Assembly: GCF_004138165.1 (NCBI RefSeq)
Contig: NZ_RYFF01000009.1
Span: 1 to 61,506, forward strand
Length of the DNA: 61,506 nt
DNA from: Candidatus Chloroploca sp. Khr17
Lineage (GTDB): Bacteria > Chloroflexota > Chloroflexia > Chloroflexales > Chloroflexaceae
Direction: 5' to 3'
In this document: in pieces, positions 39,862 to 47,678 of the stretch
Layout of the letters: each line of letters begins with the position of its first letter
How positions within the stretch are numbered: the stretch's first letter is position 1
Translations under genes and position numbers: made by a program
The notes under the pieces: generated by a model
Database searches by the model: none
Seen by the model: only the letters and a program-made list of their open reading frames with translations
What the model was told of the DNA's origin: nothing

Positions 39862-39886
39862 CGTAATATTATATTCGTATATTACG
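39862..39886. promoter_or_regulatory. A/T-rich inverted repeat upstream of sbtA
   Basis: CGTAATAT (39862-39869) and ATATTACG (39879-39886) form an 8-bp inverted repeat with a 9-base spacer, within a strongly A/T-rich 50 bases, 41 bases before the GTG start. It is a candidate operator, for example for a LysR-type regulator; none is adjacent. Confidence 0.4.
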
Positions 39887-39927
39887 GCAGCGGCAGGTAC
39901 ATGATCCCGATAAGGAGGAAGAATAGC

Positions 39928-40962
39928 GTGAATTTTTTGTCGGATTTTTTGGCGCTCTTTCTGGAAAAGTTACAGTCGCCGACCCTCGGTTTTCTCATTG
40001 GTGGTATGGTGCTTGCTGCCTTCAAGAGCCGATTGGAAATTCCAGATGCGATCTATAAGTTCATCGTCTTCATGCTGCTGCTTAAGGTCGGCCTAAGTGG
40101 CGGCCTTGCGATCCGCAATGCCGATCTGGCGCAGATGGTGTTGCCCGCGCTGTTTGCCATGCTAATGGGCATCCTGATCGTGTTCATCGGGCGCTACACC
40201 TTGGCCCTGCTGCCGAACGTCAAAGTCGTAGACGCGATTGCGACTTCTGGCTTGTTCGGTGCTGTGAGTGGCTCTACCCTTGCCGCCGCCCTGACACTAC
40301 TAGAATCGGAAAACATAGCATATGAACCTTGGGCTGCCGCACTCTATCCCTTTATGGATATTCCAGCGCTCGTGACGGCGATCGTCCTGGCTCGCATGCA
40401 TATCAGCAAGCAGAAGAGCCCCGGTGCCGCACAGGATCAGCCCAGTGGCGTCGAGGGCGAGCCTGTTCAGATTTGGCCTATCATCAAGGAAAGCCTGCAA
40501 GGCTCTGCCCTATCAGCACTATTGCTTGGCCTTGCCTTGGGGCTCTTCACCCAACCGCAAAGTGTCTATGAGAGTTTCTTTGATCCCCTCTTTCGCGGTC
40601 TGCTTGCGATCCTGATGCTGATCATGGGTATGGACGCCATGGCAAGGCTCGGCGAGTTGCGCAAGGTGGGTCAGTGGTATGTCCTGTATGCTGCTGTCGC
40701 ACCACTCTTGCATGGGTTCATCGCTTTCGGTCTTGGCATGATTGCCCACTACACAACAGGCTTCAGCCTTGGCGGGGTTGTCGTTCTGGCTGTCATTGCC
40801 GCCTCTAGTTCAGATATCTCAGGGCCACCCACGTTACGAGGCGGTATCCCCTCGGCTAATCCCTCTGCCTACATTGGCGCATCGACAGGTATCGGCACAC
40901 CAATTGCCTTGGCCTTGGCAATACCACTCTTCATCGGACTTGCTCAGGCTTTGAGTGGCTAA
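39928..40962 (+). CDS. sbtA: SbtA sodium-dependent bicarbonate transporter
   Basis: The 344-residue protein has ten or so membrane helices in two inverted halves with a cytosolic loop (about 155-175). It matches SbtA: SPTLGFLIGGMVLAA, FMLLLKVGLSGG, ATSGLFGAVSGSTLAAAL, YPFMDIPALV and AASSSDISGPPTLRGGIPSANPSAYIG (in parts). It imports HCO3- with Na+. AAGGAGG lies 11 bases before the GTG at 39928; an ATG at 39901 would precede that site. It is followed by a PII-like gene, as in cyanobacteria. The Na+ gradient could be kept by the N-ATPase. Confidence 0.92.
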   Translation: MNFLSDFLALFLEKLQSPTLGFLIGGMVLAAFKSRLEIPDAIYKFIVFMLLLKVGLSGGLAIRNADLAQMVLPALFAMLMGILIVFIGRYTLALLPNVKVVDAIATSGLFGAVSGSTLAAALTLLESENIAYEPWAAALYPFMDIPALVTAIVLARMHISKQKSPGAAQDQPSGVEGEPVQIWPIIKESLQGSALSALLLGLALGLFTQPQSVYESFFDPLFRGLLAILMLIMGMDAMARLGELRKVGQWYVLYAAVAPLLHGFIAFGLGMIAHYTTGFSLGGVVVLAVIAASSSDISGPPTLRGGIPSANPSAYIGASTGIGTPIALALAIPLFIGLAQALSG

Positions 40963-41082
40963 AGCTCAAAGAGAGCTCAGTCTTTGGTATCATCATCTCT
41001 CGTGGGAAGGTTTGTACATATTGAACGGCCTGTTACTGTAGTGGCGATTATGTCTGACTAGTATAAGCGTGAGGGATATCGC

Positions 41083-41385
41083 ATGAATACCGTTACCATC
41101 AAGCTTGTGACGATCGTGGCTGAAGGACTCCTACGTAATCGCATCATCGATGATCTCCTCAAACTGGGGGCGAAAGGCTACACGATCAGTGAAGTCCACG
41201 GTCATGGCTCCACCGGGATCAGCGAGCAATTCAAGGATGGCCCGCAAGTGCGGATCGAAACGCTCGTGGCCGATGATGTGGCCGCCCGCATTCTTCAGCA
41301 TTTGCAGGAACGCTACTTCAACACATACTCGGTGATTGCCTACGTCCTCGATGCGACGATTGTACGGGCCGAGAAATATCGGTAG
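41083..41385 (+). CDS. sbtB: SbtB-like PII signalling protein
   Basis: The 100-residue PII fold has KLVTIVAEGLLRNRIIDDLLKLGAKGYTISEVHGHGS, the short T-loop region and VIAYVLDATIVRAEKY. It lacks the uridylylation Tyr of GlnB. By position after sbtA it is SbtB-like, a nucleotide-binding protein that closes SbtA in cyanobacteria. The C-terminal Cys motif of some SbtB is absent. GAGGG precedes the ATG; the gap from sbtA is 120 bases. Confidence 0.85.
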   Translation: MNTVTIKLVTIVAEGLLRNRIIDDLLKLGAKGYTISEVHGHGSTGISEQFKDGPQVRIETLVADDVAARILQHLQERYFNTYSVIAYVLDATIVRAEKYR

Positions 41386-41490
41386 GCAAGGTTTCAGCAT
41401 AGGGATATGTGTTTGTGACACTCTGCTTCGCCCCGGTTCCCCGTGCTGCTGCACCGACAGGATATTGACCGCGCCCACCCCGTCGCGATG

Positions 41491-41669
41491 CCGGCACAAA
41501 CCACACGGCCCACAGAGGCTGTCTGAAAACTCGACGGGTTGCTCTGGAGTGCCGGCTTTAGCCGGCTAAAGCCGGCACTCCACGGGCACACCACGTGGTG
41601 GCGAACAATGCTGCCACCCTTTTCAGACAGCCTCACAGACATACCGTCTGCCGCGTGGTTTGTGCGGGC
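41491..41669. mobile_element. Nested palindromic elements, inner ends GAGGCTGTCTGAAAA
   Basis: The inner 120-bp element (41515-41634) has perfect 15-bp inverted ends GAGGCTGTCTGAAAA and TTTTCAGACAGCCTC, with ACA on both flanks as a possible 3-base duplication. It holds the hairpin GAGTGCCGGCTTTAGCCGG/CCGGCTAAAGCCGGCACTC. It is inserted between outer arms GCACAAACCACACGGC (41494-41509) and its near inverse (41650-41665). The end type resembles those of IS families, but no transposase is present. Confidence 0.65.
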
Positions 41670-41842
41670 ACCCGCACTGCAGGCACGTCTGGCGCAATGT
41701 AACGTTCATTGAACAGGCTGGTCACGATGCCTTCGGCTTCCGCCTTCCGCACACCTCTGAGGGCAATGCGCCCTTGCTCCCACCACGATGACTGCTACAA
41801 TGTAAGCGTGTTCGTTGCTTCGCTGTTGTGTTGGAAAGAACT

Positions 41843-42508
41843 ATGTCATCACGAGAATCACTGCTATCTTCACCCAAGCCATTATTGCGCGGATGGTCGC
41901 ATGCCGCCGGCGCCGTCGCCGCCTTGATTGCCACGGTCATCCTCTTGATCCAGACATTTGGCGATTACCCACGCTTTTTTGCGCTGCTGGTCTTTGGGCT
42001 GAGCATGATCCTACTCTATGCCGTCAGCGCCATCTATCATATCGGCAACTGGCCTGAGCGCCAGCGCATCTTTTGGCGCACGTTTGATCACGCGAATATC
42101 TTTATCTTCATCGCTGGTGCCTATACGCCGATTGCGGTTATCGTGCTTGATGGCACAATGCGTATTGCTATGCTGGTGCTCATCTGGACTCTGGCGCTCG
42201 TGGGGGCGGCGGCGTCATTCTTCACCCTCCGTATGCCGCGTTGGGGGTTAATCTTACTCTACATCGGCATGGGCTGGATCTCCCTGATTCTCCTTCCCCA
42301 AATAGTGCAGGCCATCTCCTTTCAGCCGGTCCTGCTCTTGATCGCCGGGGGCTTGTCCTACACCATTGGCGCGCTGATCTACGCCTTCCGCTGGCCCAAC
42401 CCGCTTCCTACGATCTTTGGCTTTCACGAGATCTTCCACCTGCTGGTCATCGCCGGGACGGTGGCGATTGCGACCACGATCTGGATCTGGGTGCTGCCTT
42501 TGGCGTAA
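41843..42508 (+). CDS. Hemolysin III / PAQR-family membrane protein
   Basis: The 221-residue protein has seven membrane helices. The family motifs are SAIYHIGNW, FDHANIFIFIAGAYTP and FGFHEIFHLLVIAG, carrying the conserved metal-site residues His (in SAIYH), Asp/His and the last HxxxH. PAQR/HlyIII proteins are predicted metal-dependent lipid hydrolases; cytolysis is not general. The ATG at 41843 is preceded by GGAAAG. A TTG 15 bases upstream is possible. Confidence 0.88.
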   Translation: MSSRESLLSSPKPLLRGWSHAAGAVAALIATVILLIQTFGDYPRFFALLVFGLSMILLYAVSAIYHIGNWPERQRIFWRTFDHANIFIFIAGAYTPIAVIVLDGTMRIAMLVLIWTLALVGAAASFFTLRMPRWGLILLYIGMGWISLILLPQIVQAISFQPVLLLIAGGLSYTIGALIYAFRWPNPLPTIFGFHEIFHLLVIAGTVAIATTIWIWVLPLA

Positions 42509-42569
42509 ATGAATCCGCTTGACCAGACCTCACAGATCTTTCGCTCCGGCGCGCCTGCCCAGCGGGGGG

Positions 42570-42830
42570 AGGGCGCTTGCATCTTCCGTGTATGCACCCC
42601 GCCAAGGGCACCCGCAAGGGGTGCCCGTACATCGGGCGTGGCCCCCACCGGGTTGCGCCGGGGCCGCGCACACCACCACGACGGCCCGTCCGGCCTGTAG
42701 GGGCACCCCTTGCGGGTGCCCTGATAGGTAGGGGCACCCCTTGCGGGTGCCCTGATAGGTAGGGGCACCCCTTGCGGGTGCCCTGATAGAGCGTATTTTT
42801 GTATCCGGTTTCGTATGATGCAATCGCCCT
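42570..42830. mobile_element. Non-autonomous element R1, copy 3
   Basis: The ends are AGGGCGCTTGCATC (42570-42583) and GATGCAATCGCCCT (42817-42830), 13 of 14 complementary, inverted in orientation relative to copy 1. It contains three tandem 31-base units with GGGGCACCCCTTGCGGGTGCC (repeat starts 42697, 42728, 42759). No target duplication is visible. The 42831-42900 flank has no gene. Confidence 0.75.
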
Positions 42831-42900
42831 AGCACTCCCTGATGTCATGCGTAAAAGCTATGAGCTGGCTAAAGCCGGCACTCCGAAGCAAACCGTAGGA

Positions 42901-43359
42901 TCACACAACCACGTTATACCCTGCTTCCCGCAAAAGCTTGCGCTTATTCAAGAGCCAGAGGCTCAGGCGGTCACGGATAAAGTTACGGGCATTGCGAAAA
43001 GCGCGGAGTTGCGTCTCTTCGTCGCCTTCGACTGACGACGGATCTTCAAAGCTCCAGTGAACCAACTCGGGTTCGCCAGGGAACGTCGGGCAGGTTTCAC
43101 GCGCACGATCACAGACGGTGATGATGACATCAAACAGTTGATCGGCATACTCGCTGACGTGCTTGCTCCGTTGCCCGATGAGCTCAATGTTTACTTCTTG
43201 CATCGCCTTGATTGCAAGGGGATGGATGCCGCTTGGTTCATTGCCTGCACTATGCGCCTCGAAATCACCTTTGCCCATCGTGCGGGTCAGCGCCTCGGCC
43301 ATTTGCGAACGCGCCGAATTGTGCGTGCAGAGAAAGAGAATGCGCAAAGGGTAGTGCAT
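42901..43359 (-). CDS. arsC: Arsenate reductase, low-molecular-weight phosphatase type
   Basis: The 152-residue protein has the CX5R phosphatase loop CTHNSARS (Cys11-Arg17) and the redox cysteines Cys83 and Cys90 in VCDRARETCP, the thioredoxin-coupled ArsC arrangement. It reduces arsenate to arsenite. The tail after about residue 130 is basic. AGGAGG precedes the ATG. An ATCAA-N6-TTGAT palindrome overlaps its -10 region, implying ArsR-type repression. No arsR, arsB or acr3 is in the window. Confidence 0.93.
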   Translation of the reverse strand: MHYPLRILFLCTHNSARSQMAEALTRTMGKGDFEAHSAGNEPSGIHPLAIKAMQEVNIELIGQRSKHVSEYADQLFDVIITVCDRARETCPTFPGEPELVHWSFEDPSSVEGDEETQLRAFRNARNFIRDRLSLWLLNKRKLLREAGYNVVV

Positions 43360-43382
43360 GTTGTGCCTCCTGTAAGACTTAC

Positions 43383-43404
43383 ATCAACTGATATTGATAT
43401 TATA
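43383..43404 (-). promoter_or_regulatory. ArsR-type operator and -10 box of arsC
   Basis: ATCAACTGATATTGAT (43383-43398) is a perfect 5-bp inverted repeat with a 6-base spacer, directly adjoining TATAAT (43404-43399, minus strand). The placement suits a metalloid-responsive repressor. A second copy is at 43742-43757. Confidence 0.55.
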
Positions 43405-43741
43405 CAGGCTGCTCGGGCTTTTGTATAGGGGGAGGTGCAGGCGCTAGGGCGCTTGCATATTCCGGCAGAGATGCTTCGCGACGCTCAGCATGACAAGACC
43501 TTGCGCAGAGCAGAAACCTTCGTTGACACACTACTAAGTAGTCTGTAACGTAAGTTTCTGATGTTGCTACACCCTGGGTACGCGGTCGTCCCGCCCGCTT
43601 CGCGACCACCAGCGGGCGAGCCGCCCGCGCACCCAGGAATGTCAGAAAACTAATGCTGACACCCTTTTCAGCCAGCCTCTCAGGCCACGAAGGTGGCCTT
43701 TGCAGGTGAAGCCGAGCCGTTCACGGCGACGGCAACTATAA
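43405..43741. other. Gene-free relic region between arsC and mobA
   Basis: I see no gene here. It holds fragments of repeats: GAGATGCTTCGCGACGCTCAG-like near 43467 and AGTCTGTAACGTAAGTTTC at 43536-43554, which matches the ends of the element at 46112-46332. It also has GC palindromes around 43575-43635 and ACCCTTTTCAGCCAGCCTCTC, a decayed GAGGCTGTCTGAAAA end. It looks like a graveyard of insertions that may have replaced an ars gene. Confidence 0.45.
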
Positions 43742-43757
43742 ATCAACTACATTTGAT
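43742..43757. promoter_or_regulatory. Second ATCAA-N6-TTGAT palindrome
   Basis: ATCAACTACATTTGAT has the same arms and spacing as the arsC operator. It lies 7 bases beyond the mobA stop, where no promoter is needed today, so it may mark a lost ars promoter. A TATAAA stands just before it on the plus strand. Confidence 0.4.
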
Positions 43758-43763
43758 GTAAAA

Positions 43764-44393
43764 TCATATAAGGGCCTGAAGCTCGGCGAGGTCGGGTGGT
43801 GTATTGAGGCTCCGCAGGCTCTGTCCAGCGGGGTCATAGCGCTGCCAGAACGCTGGTTCGATGCAGATAACGTCAAGCCGAGGATAGACATCGATAATGC
43901 GCCGTTGCCCTGCTTCAAGCACCTGGCGCATTGGCTCAAGGCAGGTACGGCGATAGATCGCGTGGAGTGGTTCGAAGCCGGCCAGGTTGCGCGTCGTGGT
44001 TGAGGTGGCGTGGCGCGGCACGAGCAGATCATAATTGCGCGGCCAGGCCAGCATGGCGGCAAGCAGCGTCTGGTTGAGCAAGGGCATATCACAGGCCACG
44101 ACGAGTGCGTAGGGTGTGGTGATGGCCTGCAGACCGCTGTAGATGCCACCCAGCGCACCACCATCAGAATAGATGTCAGATACCGTGCGCACCTTCAGGT
44201 CAGGCCAGGCCGAGGCATCGTTCAAGACCACGACAACCTCGGCACACAACGGTGCCACCACCGCGAGCGTATGCTCGAGCAGGGTTGGCCCAGCGTCACC
44301 CCACAACCGCAACCGCCGCTTGTCGGTGCCCAGGCGCCTGCTCGCTCCTCCAGCCAGCACAACTGCCGTTACCGTTGGATCTAAGATGTTCAT
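43764..44393 (-). CDS. mobA: MobA-type molybdenum cofactor guanylyltransferase
   Basis: The 209-residue nucleotidyltransferase has the N-terminal LAGGASRRLGTDK (about 14-26), the GGALGGIYSGL and ACDMPLL blocks (metal-binding Asp) and GFEPLHAIYRRTCL. It links GMP to molybdopterin to form the bis-MGD precursor. The ATG is at 44393. No molybdoenzyme or other moco gene is in view. The related CTP enzyme (MocA) is the main alternative. A mobile element with a target duplication sits 29 bases upstream of the ATG. Confidence 0.85.
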   Translation of the reverse strand: MNILDPTVTAVVLAGGASRRLGTDKRRLRLWGDAGPTLLEHTLAVVAPLCAEVVVVLNDASAWPDLKVRTVSDIYSDGGALGGIYSGLQAITTPYALVVACDMPLLNQTLLAAMLAWPRNYDLLVPRHATSTTTRNLAGFEPLHAIYRRTCLEPMRQVLEAGQRRIIDVYPRLDVICIEPAFWQRYDPAGQSLRSLNTPPDLAELQALI

Positions 44394-44433
44394 AGGTGTT
44401 CACCGGATTGCGAAAACATGTACCATCCAAGCC

Positions 44434-44638
44434 AGGGCGATTGCGTCTTCCGTGTATGCACCCCGCCAGGGCACCCGCAAGGGGTGCTCGTACACCGGGC
44501 CCGGCCCCCGCCGGGTTGCGCCGGGGCCGCGCACACCACCACGACGGCCCGGTCGGCCTGTAGCCCGTAGGGGCACCCCTTGCGGGTGCCCTGAGAGCGC
44601 GTCTTGTTGTCTCCGGTTTCGTATGATGCAATCGCCCT
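44434..44638. mobile_element. Non-autonomous element R1, copy 4, with 12-bp target duplication
   Basis: The ends are AGGGCGATTGCGTC (44434-44447) and GATGCAATCGCCCT (44625-44638). The flanks are a perfect direct repeat ACCATCCAAGCC (44422-44433 and 44639-44650), a 12-bp target-site duplication that proves transposition. The interior has one palindromic unit around GGGCACCCCTTGCGGGTGCC. There is no coding content. It lies between divergent mobA and tpx. Confidence 0.88.
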
Positions 44639-44658
44639 ACCATCCAAGCCTTTGCCAG

Positions 44659-44688
44659 TTGACAAAACCTGTGCATAGCATCTACAAT
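44659..44688 (+). promoter_or_regulatory. Promoter of tpx
   Basis: TTGACA (44659-44664), an 18-base spacer and TACAAT (44683-44688), 47 bases before the ATG. It starts 8 bases beyond the target duplication of element R1 copy 4. Confidence 0.55.
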
Positions 44689-44735
44689 CAGGAGTGTAAC
44701 GAAAGCTACGTGTTAGGTATCTAAGGAGCACTGCT

Positions 44736-45251
44736 ATGATCGAACGTCCCGAGGCTTTTAATTTTTTTGGTTTGCAAAGTCTGTTTGGCCCCGAGTTGAA
44801 GCCGGGTGATGCTGCGCCTGATTTCAGTTTGCTGAATGCCAAACTCAAGCCAGTGACGATGGCCGCTTTTGCTGGCAAGCCGCTTGTCATCAGTGTGGTA
44901 CCGTCGCTTGATACCGGTGTCTGCAACAAGCAGACGTTGCGCTTCAACGAAGCTGCCGCGACGCTTGGCGACAAAGTCAACTTTATCACGGTTAGCGCCG
45001 ATCTGCCCTTTGCGCAGGCGCGTTGGTGCAGCAGTGCTGGGGCCGACACGATCCAGACGCTCTCGGATCACCAGGCAATGAGCTTCGCGCAGAGCTATGG
45101 CACCTACCTGCAGGCCTTCCGCCTTGAGAGTCGGGCCGTGTTTGTCGTTGACAGCGCTGGCGTGATCCAGTATGTTGAATATGTACCGGCTGCCGGCACC
45201 GAGCCAAACTATGACGCCGCCCTTGAGGCGCTTCACAAGCTCGTCGCGTAA
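44736..45251 (+). CDS. tpx: Thiol peroxidase (Tpx-type peroxiredoxin)
   Basis: The 171-residue atypical 2-Cys peroxiredoxin has GDAAPDFSLLN, peroxidatic Cys63 in SLDTGVCNKQT and resolving Cys98 in ARWCSSAG, matching Tpx. It reduces lipid and hydrogen peroxides using thioredoxin. AAGGAG precedes the ATG, and a good sigma-70 promoter is upstream. An FmdB-type gene and a Fur-family gene follow on the same strand. Confidence 0.93.
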   Translation: MIERPEAFNFFGLQSLFGPELKPGDAAPDFSLLNAKLKPVTMAAFAGKPLVISVVPSLDTGVCNKQTLRFNEAAATLGDKVNFITVSADLPFAQARWCSSAGADTIQTLSDHQAMSFAQSYGTYLQAFRLESRAVFVVDSAGVIQYVEYVPAAGTEPNYDAALEALHKLVA

Positions 45252-45331
45252 GCGTGCAAGGCTTCCGTGTTGGTGGCTTCGTCGCCAACACGGAACCAAT
45301 AACAGGGTCTGGGATCGGCCCCAACAAACAT

Positions 45332-45577
45332 ATGCCACTGTATATCTACCTCTGCCCCGAATGTGACATCGAACTCGAAGAATTACGCGCCGCGTGGCGC
45401 GCCGACGATCCTGTTGAGTGTCCTATCTGTCATGGGCTGTGTCTGCGTCAGGTCGCAAACATTGCTTCCCCTGCCCGCCAAACGCCAGCCCCTATCCGCT
45501 ATGCCTCGCCTGAGCAGGTCGCACGGGCAATGCACGGCCCCGCGTGCAGTTGCTGTCGTCCACGTCGCCGCTCGTAG
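45332..45577 (+). CDS. FmdB-type small zinc-ribbon protein
   Basis: The 81-residue protein starts MPLYIYLCPECDIELEEL and has CxxC pairs at Cys8/Cys11 and Cys30/Cys33, the putative regulatory FmdB family zinc ribbon. A C-terminal CSCC follows. The family's function is poorly known. The ATG at 45332 follows tpx by 80 bases, and the gene ends 26 bases before the Fur-family ATG, so the three may be co-transcribed. Confidence 0.8.
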   Translation: MPLYIYLCPECDIELEELRAAWRADDPVECPICHGLCLRQVANIASPARQTPAPIRYASPEQVARAMHGPACSCCRPRRRS

Positions 45578-45603
45578 GCCAGGCATGCGATAAGCGTACC
45601 ACG

Positions 45604-46080
45604 ATGAGTGATCCTTGCCATGAAGATGGTGCCGTCATTGAGTTGAGTGAGCACGAGTGGCAACAGCAGGTGCTGGCCGCGTTGCAGGTTGATGGGCAAC
45701 GTCTGACGGCGCCGCGTCAGGCCATTGTGCGCTGGATTGCCGCGCAGCATACGCCGTTTAGCGCCGAGGCCTTGACGGCAGCGCTGAGTCCCCAACCGGC
45801 CAGCGTTGGTCGGGCGACCGCCTATCGTGCGGTCGAATGGCTACGCGACCAGGGCTGGTTGGCGCGCGTTCAGACCGAGCGGGGCGATTATACCTATGCG
45901 CGCACCTTGCCGGGCCATCACCACCATGCGGTCTGTACCCGCTGTGGCGCTCTCTTGATGTTTGAAGGCTGCGCGATGATCGACAGCTTGACCAGCATGT
46001 TAGAAGCTCAGGGGTTCCAGGTGCAAGGGCATATTGTCGAGCTTTTTGGCCTCTGTGCAACCTGCAAAGCACAAAAGTAG
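45604..46080 (+). CDS. Fur-family transcriptional regulator
   Basis: The 158-residue protein has a winged helix (about 15-90: LTAPRQAIVRWIAAQHTPFSAEAL, VGRATAYRAVEWL), then the metal-binding GHHHHAVCTRCG and the second Cys pair CATCK, which hold structural zinc. It could be Fur, Zur or PerR. The site next to tpx favours a peroxide or metal role, but the sensing residues cannot be assigned safely. The ATG at 45604 is chosen by domain start. Confidence 0.88.
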   Translation: MSDPCHEDGAVIELSEHEWQQQVLAALQVDGQRLTAPRQAIVRWIAAQHTPFSAEALTAALSPQPASVGRATAYRAVEWLRDQGWLARVQTERGDYTYARTLPGHHHHAVCTRCGALLMFEGCAMIDSLTSMLEAQGFQVQGHIVELFGLCATCKAQK

Positions 46081-46111
46081 GGGCGCAGCAGCAACTCGCC
46101 CATGCCTCAAT

Positions 46112-46332
46112 AGTGTGTCACGTAAGTTTTCGGGGGTCGTTGGCCGACCACGAATGGGGGCCACGAATAAACGAATACGTGCGTGGAACAGTCCCTATTC
46201 GTATAAACGAATACGTGCGTGGAACAGTCCCTATTCGTATAAACGAATACGTGCGTGGAACAGTCCCTATTCGTATATTCGTGATCAGTATTCGTGGTCG
46301 GCGGTGCGACCGGGAAACTTTTGTTACAGACT
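46112..46332. mobile_element. Palindromic element with three tandem 36-bp repeats
   Basis: The ends AGTGTGTCACGTAAGTTTTC and, inverted, AGTCTGTAACAAAAGTTTCC bound nested inverted arms CCGACCACGAAT/ATTCGTGGTCGG. In the centre ACGAATACGTGCGTGGAACA... repeats exactly at 46171, 46207 and 46243 (36-base period, no spacers). A matching end, AGTCTGTAACGTAAGTTTC, lies at 43536. There is no gene in 46081-46438. It is not a CRISPR array, because the units abut. Confidence 0.65.
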
Positions 46333-46438
46333 AAAAATTTCTGATGTTGCTGCACCCAGGTGCCCAACCGTATTGCCACAAAGGCGCAAAGGGTGTGGAT
46401 GCACATCCATCAAACCCTCTGCGCCTTTGCGTCAAAGC

Positions 46439-47503
46439 CTAATCCAGATAGCCGTGGAGCCGCATGCCAACGCTGGGGTGGCGCAGGCGGCGCATTGCTT
46501 CGGCTTCGATCTGACGCGTGCGTTCGCGGGTGATGCCAAAGGCAACCCCGACCTCTTCCAGCGTGCGTCGCTGCCCATCAAGCAGGCCATACCGCAACTG
46601 GAGGATCTTGCGCTCGCGTTCGGGAAGGTCGTTCAGCGCTGCATTGAGTTCTGCGTGCAGCATATTTTGCGCCGCAATCTCCATTGGTGTCTCAAGGCTT
46701 TCGTCAGCCAGCACTTCACTGACCCGGCCTTCACTCTCGTTATTCAACGGTTGCTCGAGCGAGACTGGTTGGGTGGAAGCCTGGAGTAGTCGCTTGACCT
46801 TGCGCAGGCTCATCCCCAGGGCATGAGCCAGTTCGTCGGCGGTCGGTTCGCGCTCGAGTTGCTGTTCGAGCCGGTAGATCGCCCGCCGCAGATGGACAAT
46901 CGACTCGCTCAGGTGGACAGGCAGGCGAATGAGCCTGCTCTGCTCGGCGATCGAGCGGGTGACGGCCTGACGGATCCACCAGGTTGCGTAGGTGCTGAAA
47001 CGGTTACCTTTGGTATAATCAAACTTTTCTACGGCCCGCATCAACCCGATGTTGCCCTCCTGGACAAGATCCATAAAGGCCATCGGACTCCCAATATATT
47101 TTTTCGCCACACTGACCACAAGGCGCAAATTAGCCTGGATCAGCTTACGGCGGGCATCTTCGCCACGCGCAACGTCCTGCTCAAGTTGAAAACGTTCACG
47201 TCCGTTGCGATAATCTTCATTATTAATGCGCATCCGGGCTTCTTTGCCCCGGGTAATCTGCATGGCAAGCTCACGCTCTTCGATTGCAGTCAGCAGGGCA
47301 ACCTGCCCGATCTCATGCAGATAAAGCTGAATTGAGTCTTCGACGGGCTCGTTATCACTACTCTCGGCTTCTTCGAGTTCAACCTCTTCGAGTTCGAGCT
47401 CTTCCGGCTCGGTTCCCCATGCCCCGCCATCTTCCTGCACATCTTCGGAAAAGTTCTGCTCAAGAACTTCTGTACGCTCATTCATTTTTTGGAAGGTACC
47501 CAC
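46439..47503 (-). CDS. RpoD/SigA-like sigma-70 factor
   Basis: The 354-residue sigma factor has an acidic N-terminal stretch (about 25-55) and region 1.2 DSIQLYLHEIGQVALLT. Regions 2.1-2.4 contain LRLVVSVAKKYIG, FMDLVQEGNIGLMRAVEKFDY and FSTYATWWIRQAVTRSI; region 3 follows, and region 4.2 contains TLEEVGVAFGITRERTRQIEAEA. It lacks the long region 1.1 and is probably a primary or group 2 factor. AGGAG precedes the GTG at 47503; the ATG at 47485 has no such site. A TTGACA-N16-TAGAAT promoter lies upstream. Confidence 0.92.
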   Translation of the reverse strand: MGTFQKMNERTEVLEQNFSEDVQEDGGAWGTEPEELELEEVELEEAESSDNEPVEDSIQLYLHEIGQVALLTAIEERELAMQITRGKEARMRINNEDYRNGRERFQLEQDVARGEDARRKLIQANLRLVVSVAKKYIGSPMAFMDLVQEGNIGLMRAVEKFDYTKGNRFSTYATWWIRQAVTRSIAEQSRLIRLPVHLSESIVHLRRAIYRLEQQLEREPTADELAHALGMSLRKVKRLLQASTQPVSLEQPLNNESEGRVSEVLADESLETPMEIAAQNMLHAELNAALNDLPERERKILQLRYGLLDGQRRTLEEVGVAFGITRERTRQIEAEAMRRLRHPSVGMRLHGYLD

Positions 47504-47631
47504 AGCATCTTCTCCTGAGTCAATGGGCGGAGCTTATACATCCTGTTGCTATCTGGTGCGTTCGCGTTTGTTGTCACCCCCTGGTTGGTTGATGTGGCCG
47601 ATATCGGGGTTTCAACAATTGGTATACATCT

Positions 47632-47659
47632 ATTCTATACTTTGCACAGGATTTGTCAA
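47632..47659 (-). promoter_or_regulatory. Promoter of the sigma factor gene
   Basis: Minus-strand TTGACA (47659-47654), a 16-base spacer and TAGAAT (47637-47632). It lies just beyond the stop of the SDR gene, so the sigma factor has its own promoter with a leader of about 125 bases. Confidence 0.55.
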
Positions 47660-47678
47660 GCCTTTGTTTGCCCCAATT

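Noticed and set aside
46171-46278. Three 36-bp repeats that look like CRISPR repeats
   Set aside because: The units abut without spacers, and no cas gene is in the window.
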